A stretch of DNA of 64,000 nt, taken from Gemmatimonadaceae bacterium. GTDB lineage: Bacteria; Gemmatimonadota; Gemmatimonadetes; Gemmatimonadales; Gemmatimonadaceae. Below the pieces are notes generated by a model. That model was not told the DNA's origin. It ran no database searches and saw only the letters and a program-made list of their open reading frames with translations. Each line of letters begins with the position of its first letter. The first letter of the stretch is position 1. The position numbers and the translations under genes were made by a program. This document shows positions 47,926 to 61,871 of this stretch, one piece after another. The stretch is taken from NCBI GenBank assembly GCA_019637355.1, contig JAHBVT010000001.1, positions 2,201,192-2,265,191 on the forward strand, in the 5' to 3' direction.

Positions 47926-50715
47926 ATGCGAATCCTCGAACGCTCGGTCTATGTGGGCCCGTCGCTGTACGCGCACTTCCCGGTCATCCGGCTCACGCTC
48001 GACCTCGGCGCGCTCGAGGCCTGGCCCACCAGCCGACTCGGCGCGACGTTCATCGCGGGACTGGTCGACGCCCTCCCCGGCCTACGCGAGCACGGCTGCT
48101 CCTATGGCGAGGTCGGCGGCTTCATCCGCCGAATGACCGAGGACGAGGGCACCTGGCTCGGACACGTCCTCGAGCACGTCGCCATCGAACTGCAGAATGC
48201 CGCCGGCATCCCCGTGACCTTCGGCAAGACCCGTGGCACCGGCGTCGACGGGCAGTACCACGTGGTGTACGAGTACGAACAGCGCGACGAGGGCCTCGAG
48301 GCCGGCGAGCTCGCGATGCGGCTCCTGGGCTCGTTGCTCCCCGAGGCGATCCGTCCCAACGGTCTTGTCCCCACGGATTGGGACTGGGCGAGAGAGCGCG
48401 ACGCGTTCATCCGCTTTGCGCAGCGACGCGCGCTCGGACCCAGCACGGCCTCGTTGGTGCACGCGGCCCACGAACGCGGCATCCCGTTTATGCGACTGAA
48501 CAACCAGTCGCTGGTCCAGTTGGGACACGGCAAGTACCAGCAGCGCATCCAGGCCACCGTCACCGGACGCACGCCGCATATCGCCGTCGAACTGGCGGGA
48601 GACAAAGAGGAAACGAACAAGATCCTCGGGCAGCTCGGGCTGCCTGTTCCCAAGCAGGAGTTGGTGCAGAGCGAGGAGGCGGCCCTACGCGCGGCGCGGC
48701 GCATCGGGTTTCCCGTCGTGGTAAAGCCGTACAACGGCAATCACGGGCGCGCCGTCGCCATCCATCTCACCACCGACGAGCAGGTGCGCGACGCCTTCCG
48801 CGCGGCGCAGGAGATCTCACGCTCCGTCATCGTCGAGAGCTTCCAAGTCGGCGACGACCATCGTTTGTTGGTCGTGAACGGCATCCTCGTCGCTGCGACG
48901 CGGCGCACCCCGGGGCACGTGGTGGGCGACGGGCAGCACAGCATCGCCCAATTGGTGGAGATCGTGAACCAGGACCCGCGGCGCGGCGTGGGCCACGAGA
49001 AGGTCCTGACGCGCCTCGCGCTCGACGACCAGGCGCAGCGCCTGCTCGCCAAGAAGGGGTACAGTGCGGAGACGGTGCCGCCAGCCGGCGAGATCGTCTC
49101 CCTGCGGTCCACCGCCAACCTGTCCACCGGCGGCACTGCCACGGACGTCACCGATATCATCCATCCCGACAACCGCGAGATGGCCGAGCGCGCGATCAAG
49201 GCGATCGGATTGGACGTGGGCGGCGTGGATTTCCTGACGCCGGACATCACCGAGTCGTACCGCAAACACGGCGGCGCCATCTGCGAGGTGAACGCCGCGC
49301 CGGGCTTCCGGATGCACAGCGCCCCCAGCGAAGGGAAGCCGCGCGATGTCGCCGGCCCGGTGATCGATATGCTCTTCCCGCCGGGCACGGCGGCCAGCGT
49401 GCCGATCGCCGCCGTCACCGGCACCAACGGCAAGACAACGACCGCACGGATGCTCGCGCACATCTGCAAGATGGCGGGTTTCACGCCCGGGCTCACGACC
49501 ACCGACGGCGTGTACATCGACGGCCAGCGCACGGTGGAGGGCGATATGACCGGCCCCGTCGCCACGCAGCTGGTGCTCGCCGACCCCACCATCGACGTGG
49601 CGGTGCTCGAGGTCGCCCGCGGCGGCCTCCTCCGCGCCGGAATGGGCACGCCCTACGTGGACGTCGGCGCCGTGCTCAACGTGCGCTCCGACCACCTCGG
49701 AATGAAGGGCATCGACTCGCTGGAGGCGCTCGCCGAGGTCAAGCGCATCATCGTCGAGGTCGCGCGCGACACCGCCGTGCTCAATGCTGACGACCCGCTG
49801 GTGCTCAAGATGGCGGCCTACACCGAGGCCAAGCATCTCTGCTACGTGACCACCAACCCCGGCCACGCGCTGGTGCGCGAGCACATCCGCGCCGGCGGCC
49901 GCGCCGCTTCGCTCGAGAGCGGCGTGAACGGACAGATGATCACCCTCTACGACAAGGGCGCGCACATCCCCCTGCTCTGGACGCACTTGATCCCGGCCAC
50001 GATGGAAGGCCGAGCGATGCACAACGTGCAGAACGCGATGGTCGCTGCGGCGATGGCCTTCTCGATGGGCCTGAAGCTCGAGACCATCCGCCAGGGCCTG
50101 CGCACCTTCGACACGACCTTCTTTCAGGCCCCGGGCCGCGCGAACGTCTTCAACGAGCATCCGTTCAAGGTCATCCTCGACTACGGGCACAACGCCCACG
50201 CCGTGGAGGCGATGTGCCAGCTGGCGCAGCGGCTTGACGTCACGGGCCGTCGCATCGTCGTGCTCGCCGGCCCCGGCGACCGCCGCGACGAGGACCTCAT
50301 CGAGATCGCCCGCACCGCGGCCGGCAAGTTCGATCACTACATCTGCCGGCGCGACGACGGCCTGCGTGGCCGGGAGCCCGACGAGGTCCCGCGCATCATC
50401 GTGCAGGCGCTGCGCGATGCTGGCGTACCAGAGGCACAGATCCAGATGATTCCGGACGAACAGGAAGCCGTGGACCGCGCGCTGCGGATGGCCCGCGCCG
50501 GCGACCTCCTGCTGGTCTTCGGCGACGAAATCACGCGCAGTTGGAAGCAGATCATCCACTTCCGCCCGGACGGCACGCAACGTCCCGTGACCGCCGAGCA
50601 CGCCATCCCGCGCGTAACCGAACCCGCACCGGCGCCTGCCGCCCTGCTCGGCGATCTCTCGTCGCTGGTGCGCGATGAGCGCGGCGTGCGCCTCGCACGC
50701 GAGAGCGACGACTGA
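47926..50715 (+). CDS. cphA: Cyanophycin synthetase
   Basis: 929 residues. The N-domain includes GHVLEHVAIELQ; some CphA1 enzymes use a cryptic metallopeptidase site in this domain to make primers, and the His/Glu residues here could serve that, though I cannot confirm it. A central ATP-grasp domain follows (KEETNKILGQLGLPVPKQEL, VVKPYNGNHGRAV), adding Asp to the backbone, then a Mur-ligase domain with the P-loop GTNGKT (499-504), AVLEVARGGLLRAG and LDYGHNAHA, adding Arg to the Asp side chain. Both active sites look complete, so this is a full CphA1-type enzyme. Confidence 0.97.
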   Translation: MRILERSVYVGPSLYAHFPVIRLTLDLGALEAWPTSRLGATFIAGLVDALPGLREHGCSYGEVGGFIRRMTEDEGTWLGHVLEHVAIELQNAAGIPVTFGKTRGTGVDGQYHVVYEYEQRDEGLEAGELAMRLLGSLLPEAIRPNGLVPTDWDWARERDAFIRFAQRRALGPSTASLVHAAHERGIPFMRLNNQSLVQLGHGKYQQRIQATVTGRTPHIAVELAGDKEETNKILGQLGLPVPKQELVQSEEAALRAARRIGFPVVVKPYNGNHGRAVAIHLTTDEQVRDAFRAAQEISRSVIVESFQVGDDHRLLVVNGILVAATRRTPGHVVGDGQHSIAQLVEIVNQDPRRGVGHEKVLTRLALDDQAQRLLAKKGYSAETVPPAGEIVSLRSTANLSTGGTATDVTDIIHPDNREMAERAIKAIGLDVGGVDFLTPDITESYRKHGGAICEVNAAPGFRMHSAPSEGKPRDVAGPVIDMLFPPGTAASVPIAAVTGTNGKTTTARMLAHICKMAGFTPGLTTTDGVYIDGQRTVEGDMTGPVATQLVLADPTIDVAVLEVARGGLLRAGMGTPYVDVGAVLNVRSDHLGMKGIDSLEALAEVKRIIVEVARDTAVLNADDPLVLKMAAYTEAKHLCYVTTNPGHALVREHIRAGGRAASLESGVNGQMITLYDKGAHIPLLWTHLIPATMEGRAMHNVQNAMVAAAMAFSMGLKLETIRQGLRTFDTTFFQAPGRANVFNEHPFKVILDYGHNAHAVEAMCQLAQRLDVTGRRIVVLAGPGDRRDEDLIEIARTAAGKFDHYICRRDDGLRGREPDEVPRIIVQALRDAGVPEAQIQMIPDEQEAVDRALRMARAGDLLLVFGDEITRSWKQIIHFRPDGTQRPVTAEHAIPRVTEPAPAPAALLGDLSSLVRDERGVRLARESDD

Positions 50716-52253
50716 GCGCTCCCGCGCCGGGCCTCCCGGCCCTTTTCACCGATTCCCGACGCCTGCTCGGCCCCAGCCTCTGGCTCGACGCAGCGGGCGT
50801 CGTGCTCGAGGCGCCGCGTCCCCACGGCGTGGACCCTGCCCTGCTCCGTGCCTGGGGCGGCCACGTCGCGTGGATGTGCGCGGCCGTCGGCTGGATCGAC
50901 ACGTCGCTGACCGTCCGCACGCACGCCGCCGGCAGCAGTCTCGCCTTCACGGCGCCGCCGGCGGCGTTGCTGAGCGCCACCAGTCTCAACGAGTGGGCGT
51001 TGGAGCGTGCGGCAGCAGAGTGCGGCGGCGCCTACGACCCTGCCTCGCTGGAGGACGAGCGTCTCCCGCAGGAGCAGACAGCGGCGCTGGCGCGCTTGCG
51101 TGAGTTGCTCGCCGCTGAGCGTGCGTCGCCGCCGCCGGACGGTACACCGCTGCCCCTGCGCGACATCCCCATCGCGCTGGTCACCGGCTCCAACGGCAAG
51201 ACCACCACCACGCGGCTGCTCGCGGCGATGCTGCGCGCCCACGGGCACAGGGTCGGCTTCACCTGCACCGATGGTGTCTTCATCGCCGGAGAAGCCGTGG
51301 AGCGCGGCGATTGGAGCGGCCCCGGCGGCGCGAGGCGCGTGCTCGAGGACAGCCGCGTCACGGCGGCGGTGCTGGAAACGGCACGTGGCGGGCTGCTGCG
51401 GCGCGGCCTGGTCGTGCCGCGCGCGGATGTCGCCGTCATCACCAACGTCGCCGCCGATCACTTCGGCGAGTATGGCATCGACTCGCTGGCCGACATCGCC
51501 GCCGCCAAGGGCGTGGTCGCGCGTGCGCTCTCGACGCGCGGCACCCTGGTCCTCAGCGCCGAGGATCCGACGCTTGTCGCGCATCCGCCACGGACGGACG
51601 CGCAGCTACGATGGTTCGGGAGCGGCGCAAACACCTCCGGGCTCCTGCCGCCGGCGCAGGAGATGCCGATCGCGATGGCCGGCCTCGCGGCGTACAACAT
51701 CGCGAACGCCGAGGCCGCGGCCTGCGCGGCGCGCGCCCTGGGCGTGCCCGATCCCCTCATCACACAGACGCTCCGGACCTTCGGACGCGACAACGCCGAC
51801 AACCCCGGGCGGCTGGAGCGCTTCGACCACCAAGGCCGCCGCATCTGGCTCGACTACGCGCACAACCCGCACGGACTCGGCGCCTTGCTCGCGCTCGCCG
51901 CCGCCGCGCGAGGGAGCGGTCGGCTCGGACTCATCCTCGGTCAGGCCGGAGACCGGCCCGATGAATCCCTGCGTGCCTTGGCGCGAGCGGCCTGGGACGT
52001 CACGCCAGACTGCGTCGTGCTGCAGGAGATGACCCACTATTTGCGCGGGCGTGCTCCCGGCGAGGTACCGGCCGTCCTGCGGGACGAGCTGCTGCGCCGT
52101 GGCGCGCGAGCCGATCAGGTCGTGCTCACCACGAGTGAAGCGGAGGCGGTGGATGCCCTGCTCGCCTGGAGTGCGCCTGGCGACCTGCTCGTGATGCCCG
52201 TGCACGCCCTGGAAGAGCGAGACCGGCTCCGCGCGCGACTGCAGTCCGTCTAG
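50712..52253 (+). CDS. CphA-like Mur ligase lacking the ATP-grasp domain
   Basis: 513 residues if it starts at CTG 50712, overlapping the cphA stop. The first ATG or GTG in frame is GTG 50802, but the 30 residues before it (for example PALFTDSRRLLGPSLWLDAA) resemble a CphA N-terminus, and the frame is closed by a stop at 50676, so CTG is the best start. After a 150-residue N-terminal region comes a Mur-ligase domain with the P-loop GSNGKT (159-164), AVLETARGGLLRRG and LDYAHNPHG, closely parallel to the CphA Mur domain. No ATP-grasp domain is present. By context it may act on cyanophycin or its dipeptides. It is convergent with uvrA, four bases away. Confidence 0.88.
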   Translation: MSAPAPGLPALFTDSRRLLGPSLWLDAAGVVLEAPRPHGVDPALLRAWGGHVAWMCAAVGWIDTSLTVRTHAAGSSLAFTAPPAALLSATSLNEWALERAAAECGGAYDPASLEDERLPQEQTAALARLRELLAAERASPPPDGTPLPLRDIPIALVTGSNGKTTTTRLLAAMLRAHGHRVGFTCTDGVFIAGEAVERGDWSGPGGARRVLEDSRVTAAVLETARGGLLRRGLVVPRADVAVITNVAADHFGEYGIDSLADIAAAKGVVARALSTRGTLVLSAEDPTLVAHPPRTDAQLRWFGSGANTSGLLPPAQEMPIAMAGLAAYNIANAEAAACAARALGVPDPLITQTLRTFGRDNADNPGRLERFDHQGRRIWLDYAHNPHGLGALLALAAAARGSGRLGLILGQAGDRPDESLRALARAAWDVTPDCVVLQEMTHYLRGRAPGEVPAVLRDELLRRGARADQVVLTTSEAEAVDALLAWSAPGDLLVMPVHALEERDRLRARLQSV

Positions 52254-52257
52254 CGCC

Positions 52258-55062
<2,805 letters not shown>

Positions 55063-55113
55063 AGTTACACAAGTTCGCCTACGGCAGGGATTTATGGAAG
55101 CGAGGCGACTGGA

Positions 55114-55134
55114 ACGGAAGACGGAGGACGGAAG
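55114..55134 (+). repeat. Three-copy heptamer repeat in the uvrA-TPR gap
   Basis: ACGGAAG, ACGGAGG and ACGGAAG run in tandem in the divergent 124-base gap. This belongs to the same heptamer type as the arrays at 22629 and 63914, here as a single purine-rich arm without an obvious partner. Confidence 0.6.
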
Positions 55135-55186
55135 GCGAGAGGCGGACACCTCCTGCCGGGGGCCAGTGGCGCGACGGAACTCGCCA

Positions 55187-56191
55187 ATGGCGCTCGTCTT
55201 GACCCGTGACGAACCAGTAGATTCCCTCCGGGGTTCATTCGCGAGTGGCCCCACGGCCTCCCCACCCACGCCTCCCACCCAATTGGACCGCGAACCCTCC
55301 TCGGCTCCCGACCCCTACCAGCTCCCGCTCGGCGTCCTCGGCGGGGAGTCGTTGGCGCCTGCCGCGGACGCTCCGGAAGGGGAAATGCTGGTTGTCCCCC
55401 TCCGCGAACCGCCCGTGTGCGGCGAGTGGTCGTATGACGACAGCGAGCTCGAAGAGCCGCGCTTCGTGGCGCGCCGCATTGATGGCGTGAGCGCCCCCAC
55501 GAGCAAGGCGACGCCGATCCAGCCGATTCGGGTCGTGGTCGACTCCCGGGCGATGGCGGCGCGGGCCGCCGCCGCGGCGGGGCCGACGCCCGCCGCGCCG
55601 CGCCCGATGGGCGAGCCGATGCGCGCCCCCCGGCCGACACTCGAAGCCCTGCGACTGGCCTTTGATCAGACACCCGGCGACACCACCCGCGCCCTGGCGT
55701 ATGTGCACGCCCTGGAGCGATCCAGCGACGCCGCCGGGGCGCTGAAGGCCATAGAGCGCGCCGAGTCCGCGGGGGCCGATACCTTCGCGATGCTCTGCGC
55801 CCGGGCCGGTGCGCTCGGCGCCTCGCTCAAGTACGACGACGCCGCCAAGGCGCTCAAGCAGGCCGCCAAGCTCAAGCCCGATCACCCCGATGTCCTCGTG
55901 CAGCAGGGCGTCCTCGCCTGCCGCCGTGGGCGCTGGAAGGACGCCATCGACCCGCTGCAGCGCGGCGTGGCCGCAGACCCGCAGCACGCGCTCGGCCATT
56001 ACTACGTCGGCGAGGCACTCAACCACGCCGACCGACTGGACGAGGCCCGCGCCGCCTACGAACGCGCCGCCGAGCTGGACCCCGAGAACTGGCGCGCGCT
56101 CAAGGGGGTCGGCGTGGTGCTCGACCGCCTCGGCCGCTCGCCCGAAGCCGCCGACTGGTACCGCCGCGCCCGCGAGGCCCAACGCGCGTGA
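55187..56191 (+). CDS. TPR-repeat protein
   Basis: 334 residues from ATG 55187 ([16 protein letters not shown]), no signal peptide. The first 150 residues are low-complexity, Pro/Ala-rich and probably disordered. Residues about 165-330 form four or five tetratricopeptide repeats (for example [20 protein letters not shown] and [20 protein letters not shown]), a protein-binding scaffold. It heads a tightly overlapping operon; the next start overlaps its stop by four bases. Confidence 0.82.
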   Translation: MALVLTRDEPVDSLRGSFASGPTASPPTPPTQLDREPSSAPDPYQLPLGVLGGESLAPAADAPEGEMLVVPLREPPVCGEWSYDDSELEEPRFVARRIDGVSAPTSKATPIQPIRVVVDSRAMAARAAAAAGPTPAAPRPMGEPMRAPRPTLEALRLAFDQTPGDTTRALAYVHALERSSDAAGALKAIERAESAGADTFAMLCARAGALGASLKYDDAAKALKQAAKLKPDHPDVLVQQGVLACRRGRWKDAIDPLQRGVAADPQHALGHYYVGEALNHADRLDEARAAYERAAELDPENWRALKGVGVVLDRLGRSPEAADWYRRAREAQRA

Positions 56192-57773
56192 GCGACCGCC
56201 AACAACGCGCCGCCAACCGACGCCGCAGCCGGACCATCGCCGCCGCGGTCATCCTCGTCGCCTGGCTCGGCGGCCTCGGCGCGCTGGCCGCCCGCGAGTT
56301 CTTCCGCGATCGCTCGGTCATCATCGCCGAAGCGGCGATGCGGCTCGGGCCCAGCGCGACGTACTTCGTGGTCGAACAGGGCGGACGGCAGATTGGCTTC
56401 GCGTCCACGACGATCGACACCACCGGCACGACCTTCGACGTCATCGACTATTTCATCGCTGACCTGCCGATCGCCGGGCGCAGCTTCCGCGCCAGCGCCC
56501 GGAGCGTGATCACGATGTCGCGCGCGCTCGCGCTACGCCGCTTCGACGTGCAGGTCGACATCCCTGAGGCGCCGATGAGCGCCGTCGGCACGGTGGAAGG
56601 CGACAGCGCGGTGCGCTTCGTGCTGCGGATGCCCGGCCAACCCAGCGACACGCAGCGGGTGGCCGTCCGCGGCCCGATCCTCGTCCCGACGATGCTGCCG
56701 GCGACCGCGATGCTGATCGGCACGCCGTCGGTCGGCAAGTCGGTGACGCTGCCGAGCTTCGATCCGCGCACGATGGCCGCCAGCGACGTCACGTTCCGCA
56801 TCGCCGCCGAGTCACTGTTCACCGTCACCGACTCAGCGCGCTTCGATGCGGCGAGCAACCTCTTCGTGAGCGCCCACGACACAACGGTCGTCGCCTGGAA
56901 GCTCGAACCCACCGATGGCAGCGGTTTCAGCGGTTGGGTGGACGCGCAGGGCAACGTCGTGCTGGCGCAGCAGCCCGGCGGCATCGTGCTGCGGCGGATG
57001 GCGTACGAGATCGCCTTCGAGAACTGGCGGCGTACGCGCGGCGAGGACGGTGCCGCGACCGGCGGCTCGGCCCTCGGCGACCTCCTCGAGGGCACCGCCA
57101 TTGCCGCCGACGCCCTGCCGGGCAACCGCGTGCTCTCGGCTCTGCGGGTGCGGCTCACCGGCACGTCGCTGGCGGGCTTCGATCTCGCCGGGGGCCGTCA
57201 GCGCCTGCGCGGCGACACGCTCGAGGTCAGCGCGGAGCCGGCGAGCGCCTTGGCGGCCGACTGGTCGCTGGCCACACGCGATCGTGCCTTCCGCGAACGC
57301 TATCGCGCCTACCTGCAGGAAGAGCCGCTGCTGCAGGTGAACAACCGCGAGATCGTGAACCTGGCTGTGCGCATCGCCGGCAACGAGCGCGATCCGCGCG
57401 TCGTGGCCGAGCGCATCAACAGGTGGGTGCACGATTCGCTCGCCAAGGAGATTACGCTCACCGTGCCCAGCGCCTTGCAGGTCCTGCGCGCGCGGCGCGG
57501 CGATTGCAACGAGCACACGCAGCTCTACGTGGCGTTGGCGCGGGCGGCCGGGATTCCGGCGCGCATCGCCACCGGCCTCGCGTACGTGAACGGCAAGTTC
57601 TACTACCACGCCTGGCCGGAGATCCGGCTGGGAGACTGGGTCGCGGTGGATCCCACGTTCGGGCAGTTCCCCGCCGACGCCGCGCACCTGCGCTTCGTCA
57701 GCGGCGGACTCACCCGTCAGGGCGAACTGCTGCGACTGGTCGGCACCCTTCAGGTCGAGGTCCTCGACGCCCG

Positions 57774-57777
<4 letters not shown>
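56188..57777 (+). CDS. Membrane-anchored transglutaminase-like protein
   Basis: 529 residues from GTG 56188. One N-terminal helix ([20 protein letters not shown]) anchors a large periplasmic region. The C-terminal transglutaminase/protease-like core has a complete triad: Cys440 in [10 protein letters not shown], His474 in YYHAWPEI and Asp488 in [10 protein letters not shown]. Bacterial members act as proteases or cross-linking enzymes; substrate is unknown. It is coupled to the ABC transporter genes that follow (ATGA overlap). Confidence 0.85.
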
Positions 57778-58524
<747 letters not shown>

Positions 58525-58532
<8 letters not shown>

Positions 58533-60231
58533 CAACGACGCGCCGCTCCCCGATCCGCCGCTACTGCACCTGCTGCTGCCCAAGTGGCTGACGGCCCGGG
58601 CGCGCACGGTACAGGGCGAGAAGGGCCGAGGCGCGCGCTTCGCCATCCTCGGCTTCGTCGGCGTGATGTTCTGGGCCTTCGTCTTCGGCGTGCTCTACCG
58701 TCTGCTGACGTACTTCCGCGGCGTCGAGGAAATCGGTGCGCTGCTAGCCGGCAAGCTGCTCGGGCTCATCCTGCTGGGTTTCACCAGCATCCTGTTGCTC
58801 TCCAATGTCATCACCGCGCTGTCGAGCTTCTTCCTCGCGAAGGATCTCGATATGCTCGTCTCCGCGCCGGTGGACTGGCTGCGGCTCTACGGCGCCAAGC
58901 TGCTGGAGACGGTGATTGCCTCGAGCTGGATGGTGGCGCTGGTGGCGATCCCGATGTTCTCGGCGTATGGCATCGCCTACCGTGGGGGCTGGCTGTTCCC
59001 GCTCGTGGCCGTCGCCGTGATGCTCCCGATGTTCATCATCCCGGCGGTGATCGGCAGCGCGCTGACGCTGATCCTCGTGAACGTGTTTCCGGCGCGGCGC
59101 ACGCGCGACATCCTCAGCGTGATCGCGGTGCTGGCGGCCGGCGGCCTGGTGCTGGTCTTCCGTCTCATCCGCCCCGAGCAACTGGCGCGGCCGGAAGGCT
59201 TCGCCAACCTGATGGAGTTCATCGCCGTCCTGCGTACGCCGACCTCGCCACTGCTGCCGAGCGAATGGGTGGCCAAGGCGACGATGGGTTGGCTGTCCGG
59301 CCGGCCGGACTGGCTCTCGATGTATATGCTGTGGAGCACCGCCGCCGCCGTGGTGGTGATGGGTGCCCTGCTGCACCGCTGGCTCTACACCACGGGCTTT
59401 TCGAAGGCGCAGGAGAGCGCCCAGCGCTGGGTGAAGCAGGGCGGCCTGCTGACGCGGCTCGGAAACACGCTGCTGCGGCCGTTCGGCACGCTGCGGCGTG
59501 AGCTCGTCCTCAAGGAACTGCGGCTGTTCTTCCGCGACACCACCCAGTGGTCGCAGCTCATCCTGCTCGGCGTGCTGGTGATCGTGTACGTGTACAACAT
59601 CAAGTTCCTGCCCCTGCGTGGCGAGGGCATCACGTTCTTCCTCGTGAACGTCGTGCCTTTCCTGAACCTCGTGCTGGCCGGCTTCGTGCTGGCCTCCATC
59701 GCCGCGCGCTTCGTGTTTCCGGGCGTGTCGCTGGAGGGCCGCACGCTGTGGCTGCTGCGCTCGAGCCCGATGGCCGTGCGCGACCTGCTCTGGGCCAAGT
59801 TCTGGGTGGGCACGCTGCCGCTGCTCATCCTGGCGGTGGCCATCGTTGGCGTCACGGACTTTATGCTCCAAGTCAGCGACTTTATGTTCTACGTGTCGCT
59901 GGGCAGCATCACGCTGATGACCTTCGCACTGAGCGGAATGGCCATCGGGTTTGGCACGCTGTTCCCGCAGTTCGAGACCGAGAACGCCGCGCAGATTCCG
60001 ACGAGCTTCGGCGGACTCCTGTATATGATGGCGTCGGTAGGCCTCATCGGCGGCGTAGTCATTCTCGAGGCGCGTCCGGTGTACAGCTACCTCGCCGCCC
60101 GCGCCTTCCGCCAGCCGATCGAACCGACCGAGATGCTGATCGGCTTCGGCGCGGCGGCCGTGCTCTGCATTGCCGCCACGCTCATCCCCATCCGCGTGGC
60201 GCTCAGCCGCCTTGAGGCAGTCGAACGATGA
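58525..60231 (+). CDS. ABC-2-type transporter permease
   Basis: 568 residues with about 12 hydrophobic segments, twice the usual ABC-2 count, consistent with two fused six-helix halves. It overlaps the ATPase by eight bases and the next gene by four. No substrate is readable; with the transglutaminase and TPR genes it may export or modify an envelope component, which is inference from context only. Confidence 0.85.
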
Positions 60232-60731
60232 ACCCGCGCATCGGCCCCGCCCACGAGACGGACGTCGCCCAACTGCTCTCGCTCAACAACCGCTACGCGT
60301 CGTCGGGCCTGACGCTGGCGCGCACGCCGGACTTTGCGGCCAACCACCTGCCTGACTACCGCGTGCTGCGTGATGCCCAAGGCGGCATCCTCGGCTGTGT
60401 CGCGCTGGACGAGTACTCCCCGAGCGTCGCCGAGGTGATCTCGCTCGCCGTGGACGAGGACGCGCACGGCAACGGCTACGGCCGCCAGCTCATCGCCGCG
60501 GCCATCGAGCTGGCCACGGCCCGTGGCTATTCGGACCTCTTCGCCGTCTCGTACTCCGACGAACTGTTCCTCAGCTGCGGATTCGAGCGCGTGCCGCTCG
60601 ACACCTATCCTGAGAAGATCGCGCGCTACGCAAAGAACAAGTCGGAGATCGAGGTCGGCGAGAAGCACTGCTTCGCGATTCGCCTTGCGCCGGCCAAACC
60701 CGCTCCGCGCAGCAAGCGCGCCAAGCGGTGA
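60228..60731 (+). CDS. GNAT acetyltransferase, ArgA-like
   Basis: 167 residues. The acetyl-CoA loop is visible as DAHGNGYGRQLI after SLAVDE. The C-terminal block LSCGFERVPLDTYPEKIARY resembles the end of N-acetylglutamate synthase (ArgA), with an added Lys/Arg tail. If it acetylates glutamate it would complement argJ at 62688. The start ATG 60228 overlaps the permease stop. Confidence 0.72.
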   Translation: MNPRIGPAHETDVAQLLSLNNRYASSGLTLARTPDFAANHLPDYRVLRDAQGGILGCVALDEYSPSVAEVISLAVDEDAHGNGYGRQLIAAAIELATARGYSDLFAVSYSDELFLSCGFERVPLDTYPEKIARYAKNKSEIEVGEKHCFAIRLAPAKPAPRSKRAKR

Positions 60732-61144
60732 CATTCTTCTACGTGGACCTGATGTTCGCGCTGCTGCTGCTCGGCGTGGCGCTGTTCACCGGCTGCTGCC
60801 TGGTGTTCAATCCGGTCCTGAAGAGCGTGCGCGTGATGGGCATCGGCAGCGCGTACGCGATTGCGCTGTGGATGGCGATCGCCCTGCCGTGGAAGATCGC
60901 GCTGGCGACCTGGTGCCTCTTCGCGGCGTTCGGCGGTGCGGTAGCGATGGCCTACGAGCTCTGGGCCCGGTGGCGCTACCGCGGCACCGGGCGCGCTCCT
61001 CGACCGCTGGTGCTCCTCGAAGGCTTCCTGCTGTGGCCGACGATGGTGCCCGAGGCGGTCGAGGGTGCGCTCATCGATGCAGGCGTCCTCGAACCGAGCT
61101 GGCGCCCGTCACTTCCCGCTGGCGAGCTGCATCAGCGCCGGTAG
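60728..61144 (+). CDS. Small integral membrane protein, unknown function
   Basis: 138 residues from GTG 60728, overlapping the GNAT stop (GTGA). Three hydrophobic segments are seen (YVDLMFALLLLGVALFTGCC, then GIGSAYAIALWMAIALPW and KIALATWCLFAAFGGAVAMA). No family is recognised. Its last 36 bases overlap the convergent YIP1-family gene. Confidence 0.6.
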   Translation: MTFFYVDLMFALLLLGVALFTGCCLVFNPVLKSVRVMGIGSAYAIALWMAIALPWKIALATWCLFAAFGGAVAMAYELWARWRYRGTGRAPRPLVLLEGFLLWPTMVPEAVEGALIDAGVLEPSWRPSLPAGELHQRR

Positions 61145-61840
61145 CGCACCCAGCGTCCAGAGGATTGCGCCGGCAGCGTAGGCCTTGGAGCGCGGGACCT
61201 TGGCCACCTGGATGAGGCCGATCACGCACAGTGCGGTCACCCAGAGCGTGAACACGTCGAGCCGCCCGAGGAAGTTGACCATCCCCTGCGCGCCGGTGGG
61301 ATCGAGGAAGCGCCCCACGCCCCAAGAGAACTGGTAGCGACCGGTCCACCCGGTGGTATCGAACACGAAACCTTGGACAATGACCAAGAGGAGTTCGAGC
61401 GTCTTCGGCAAGTACGCGAACGACGCGATCATCACGCCCGCACCGAAGCTGGCGCTACCACCGAGCACCTTTGCCAGCAGCCAGACCAAGACGCCAATCA
61501 GCAGGAGCACGACCGGAATGAACACGAGGCCGCCGTACGCGACTGCCTTCTCCGTGACCTTGCGCATCGTCTCCAGCTGCTCGCCATCGAGCGCTGGATT
61601 GCTCGCTTGCGCCTCCGCCACCGCGCGGGCCACCTCGGCGTCAATCACGCCGGGCATCGAACCGAGCGCCGCGAAGTACAGGGCAACCATCAGCACTGCG
61701 GTCACGAGGAACGGCCCCCACGCGCCACCTTGCGCGCGGCGCGCGAACACCGTGGACGGCGCGAACCAGATGTCGATGAGATCCTCGGCGAGGGACGCTT
61801 GCGGCGGAGTGGAAACGGACGAGCCGTCTGGAGCGGTCAT
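61109..61840 (-). CDS. YIP1-family membrane protein
   Basis: 243 residues. A short cytoplasmic N-terminus with DLIDIWFAPSTVFARRAQGG leads into five hydrophobic segments, the usual bacterial Yip1-domain layout. Function in bacteria is unknown. Its end overlaps the convergent small membrane protein gene. Confidence 0.78.
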   Translation of the reverse strand: MTAPDGSSVSTPPQASLAEDLIDIWFAPSTVFARRAQGGAWGPFLVTAVLMVALYFAALGSMPGVIDAEVARAVAEAQASNPALDGEQLETMRKVTEKAVAYGGLVFIPVVLLLIGVLVWLLAKVLGGSASFGAGVMIASFAYLPKTLELLLVIVQGFVFDTTGWTGRYQFSWGVGRFLDPTGAQGMVNFLGRLDVFTLWVTALCVIGLIQVAKVPRSKAYAAGAILWTLGALPALMQLASGK

Positions 61841-61871
61841 CAGGGGCCTCGGGGGAAGCGGGGAAATGCGT

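Noticed and set aside
50802-52253. Mur-ligase gene starting at GTG 50802
   Set aside because: It would drop about 30 residues that look conserved with CphA N-termini; CTG 50712 keeps them and couples the gene to cphA.
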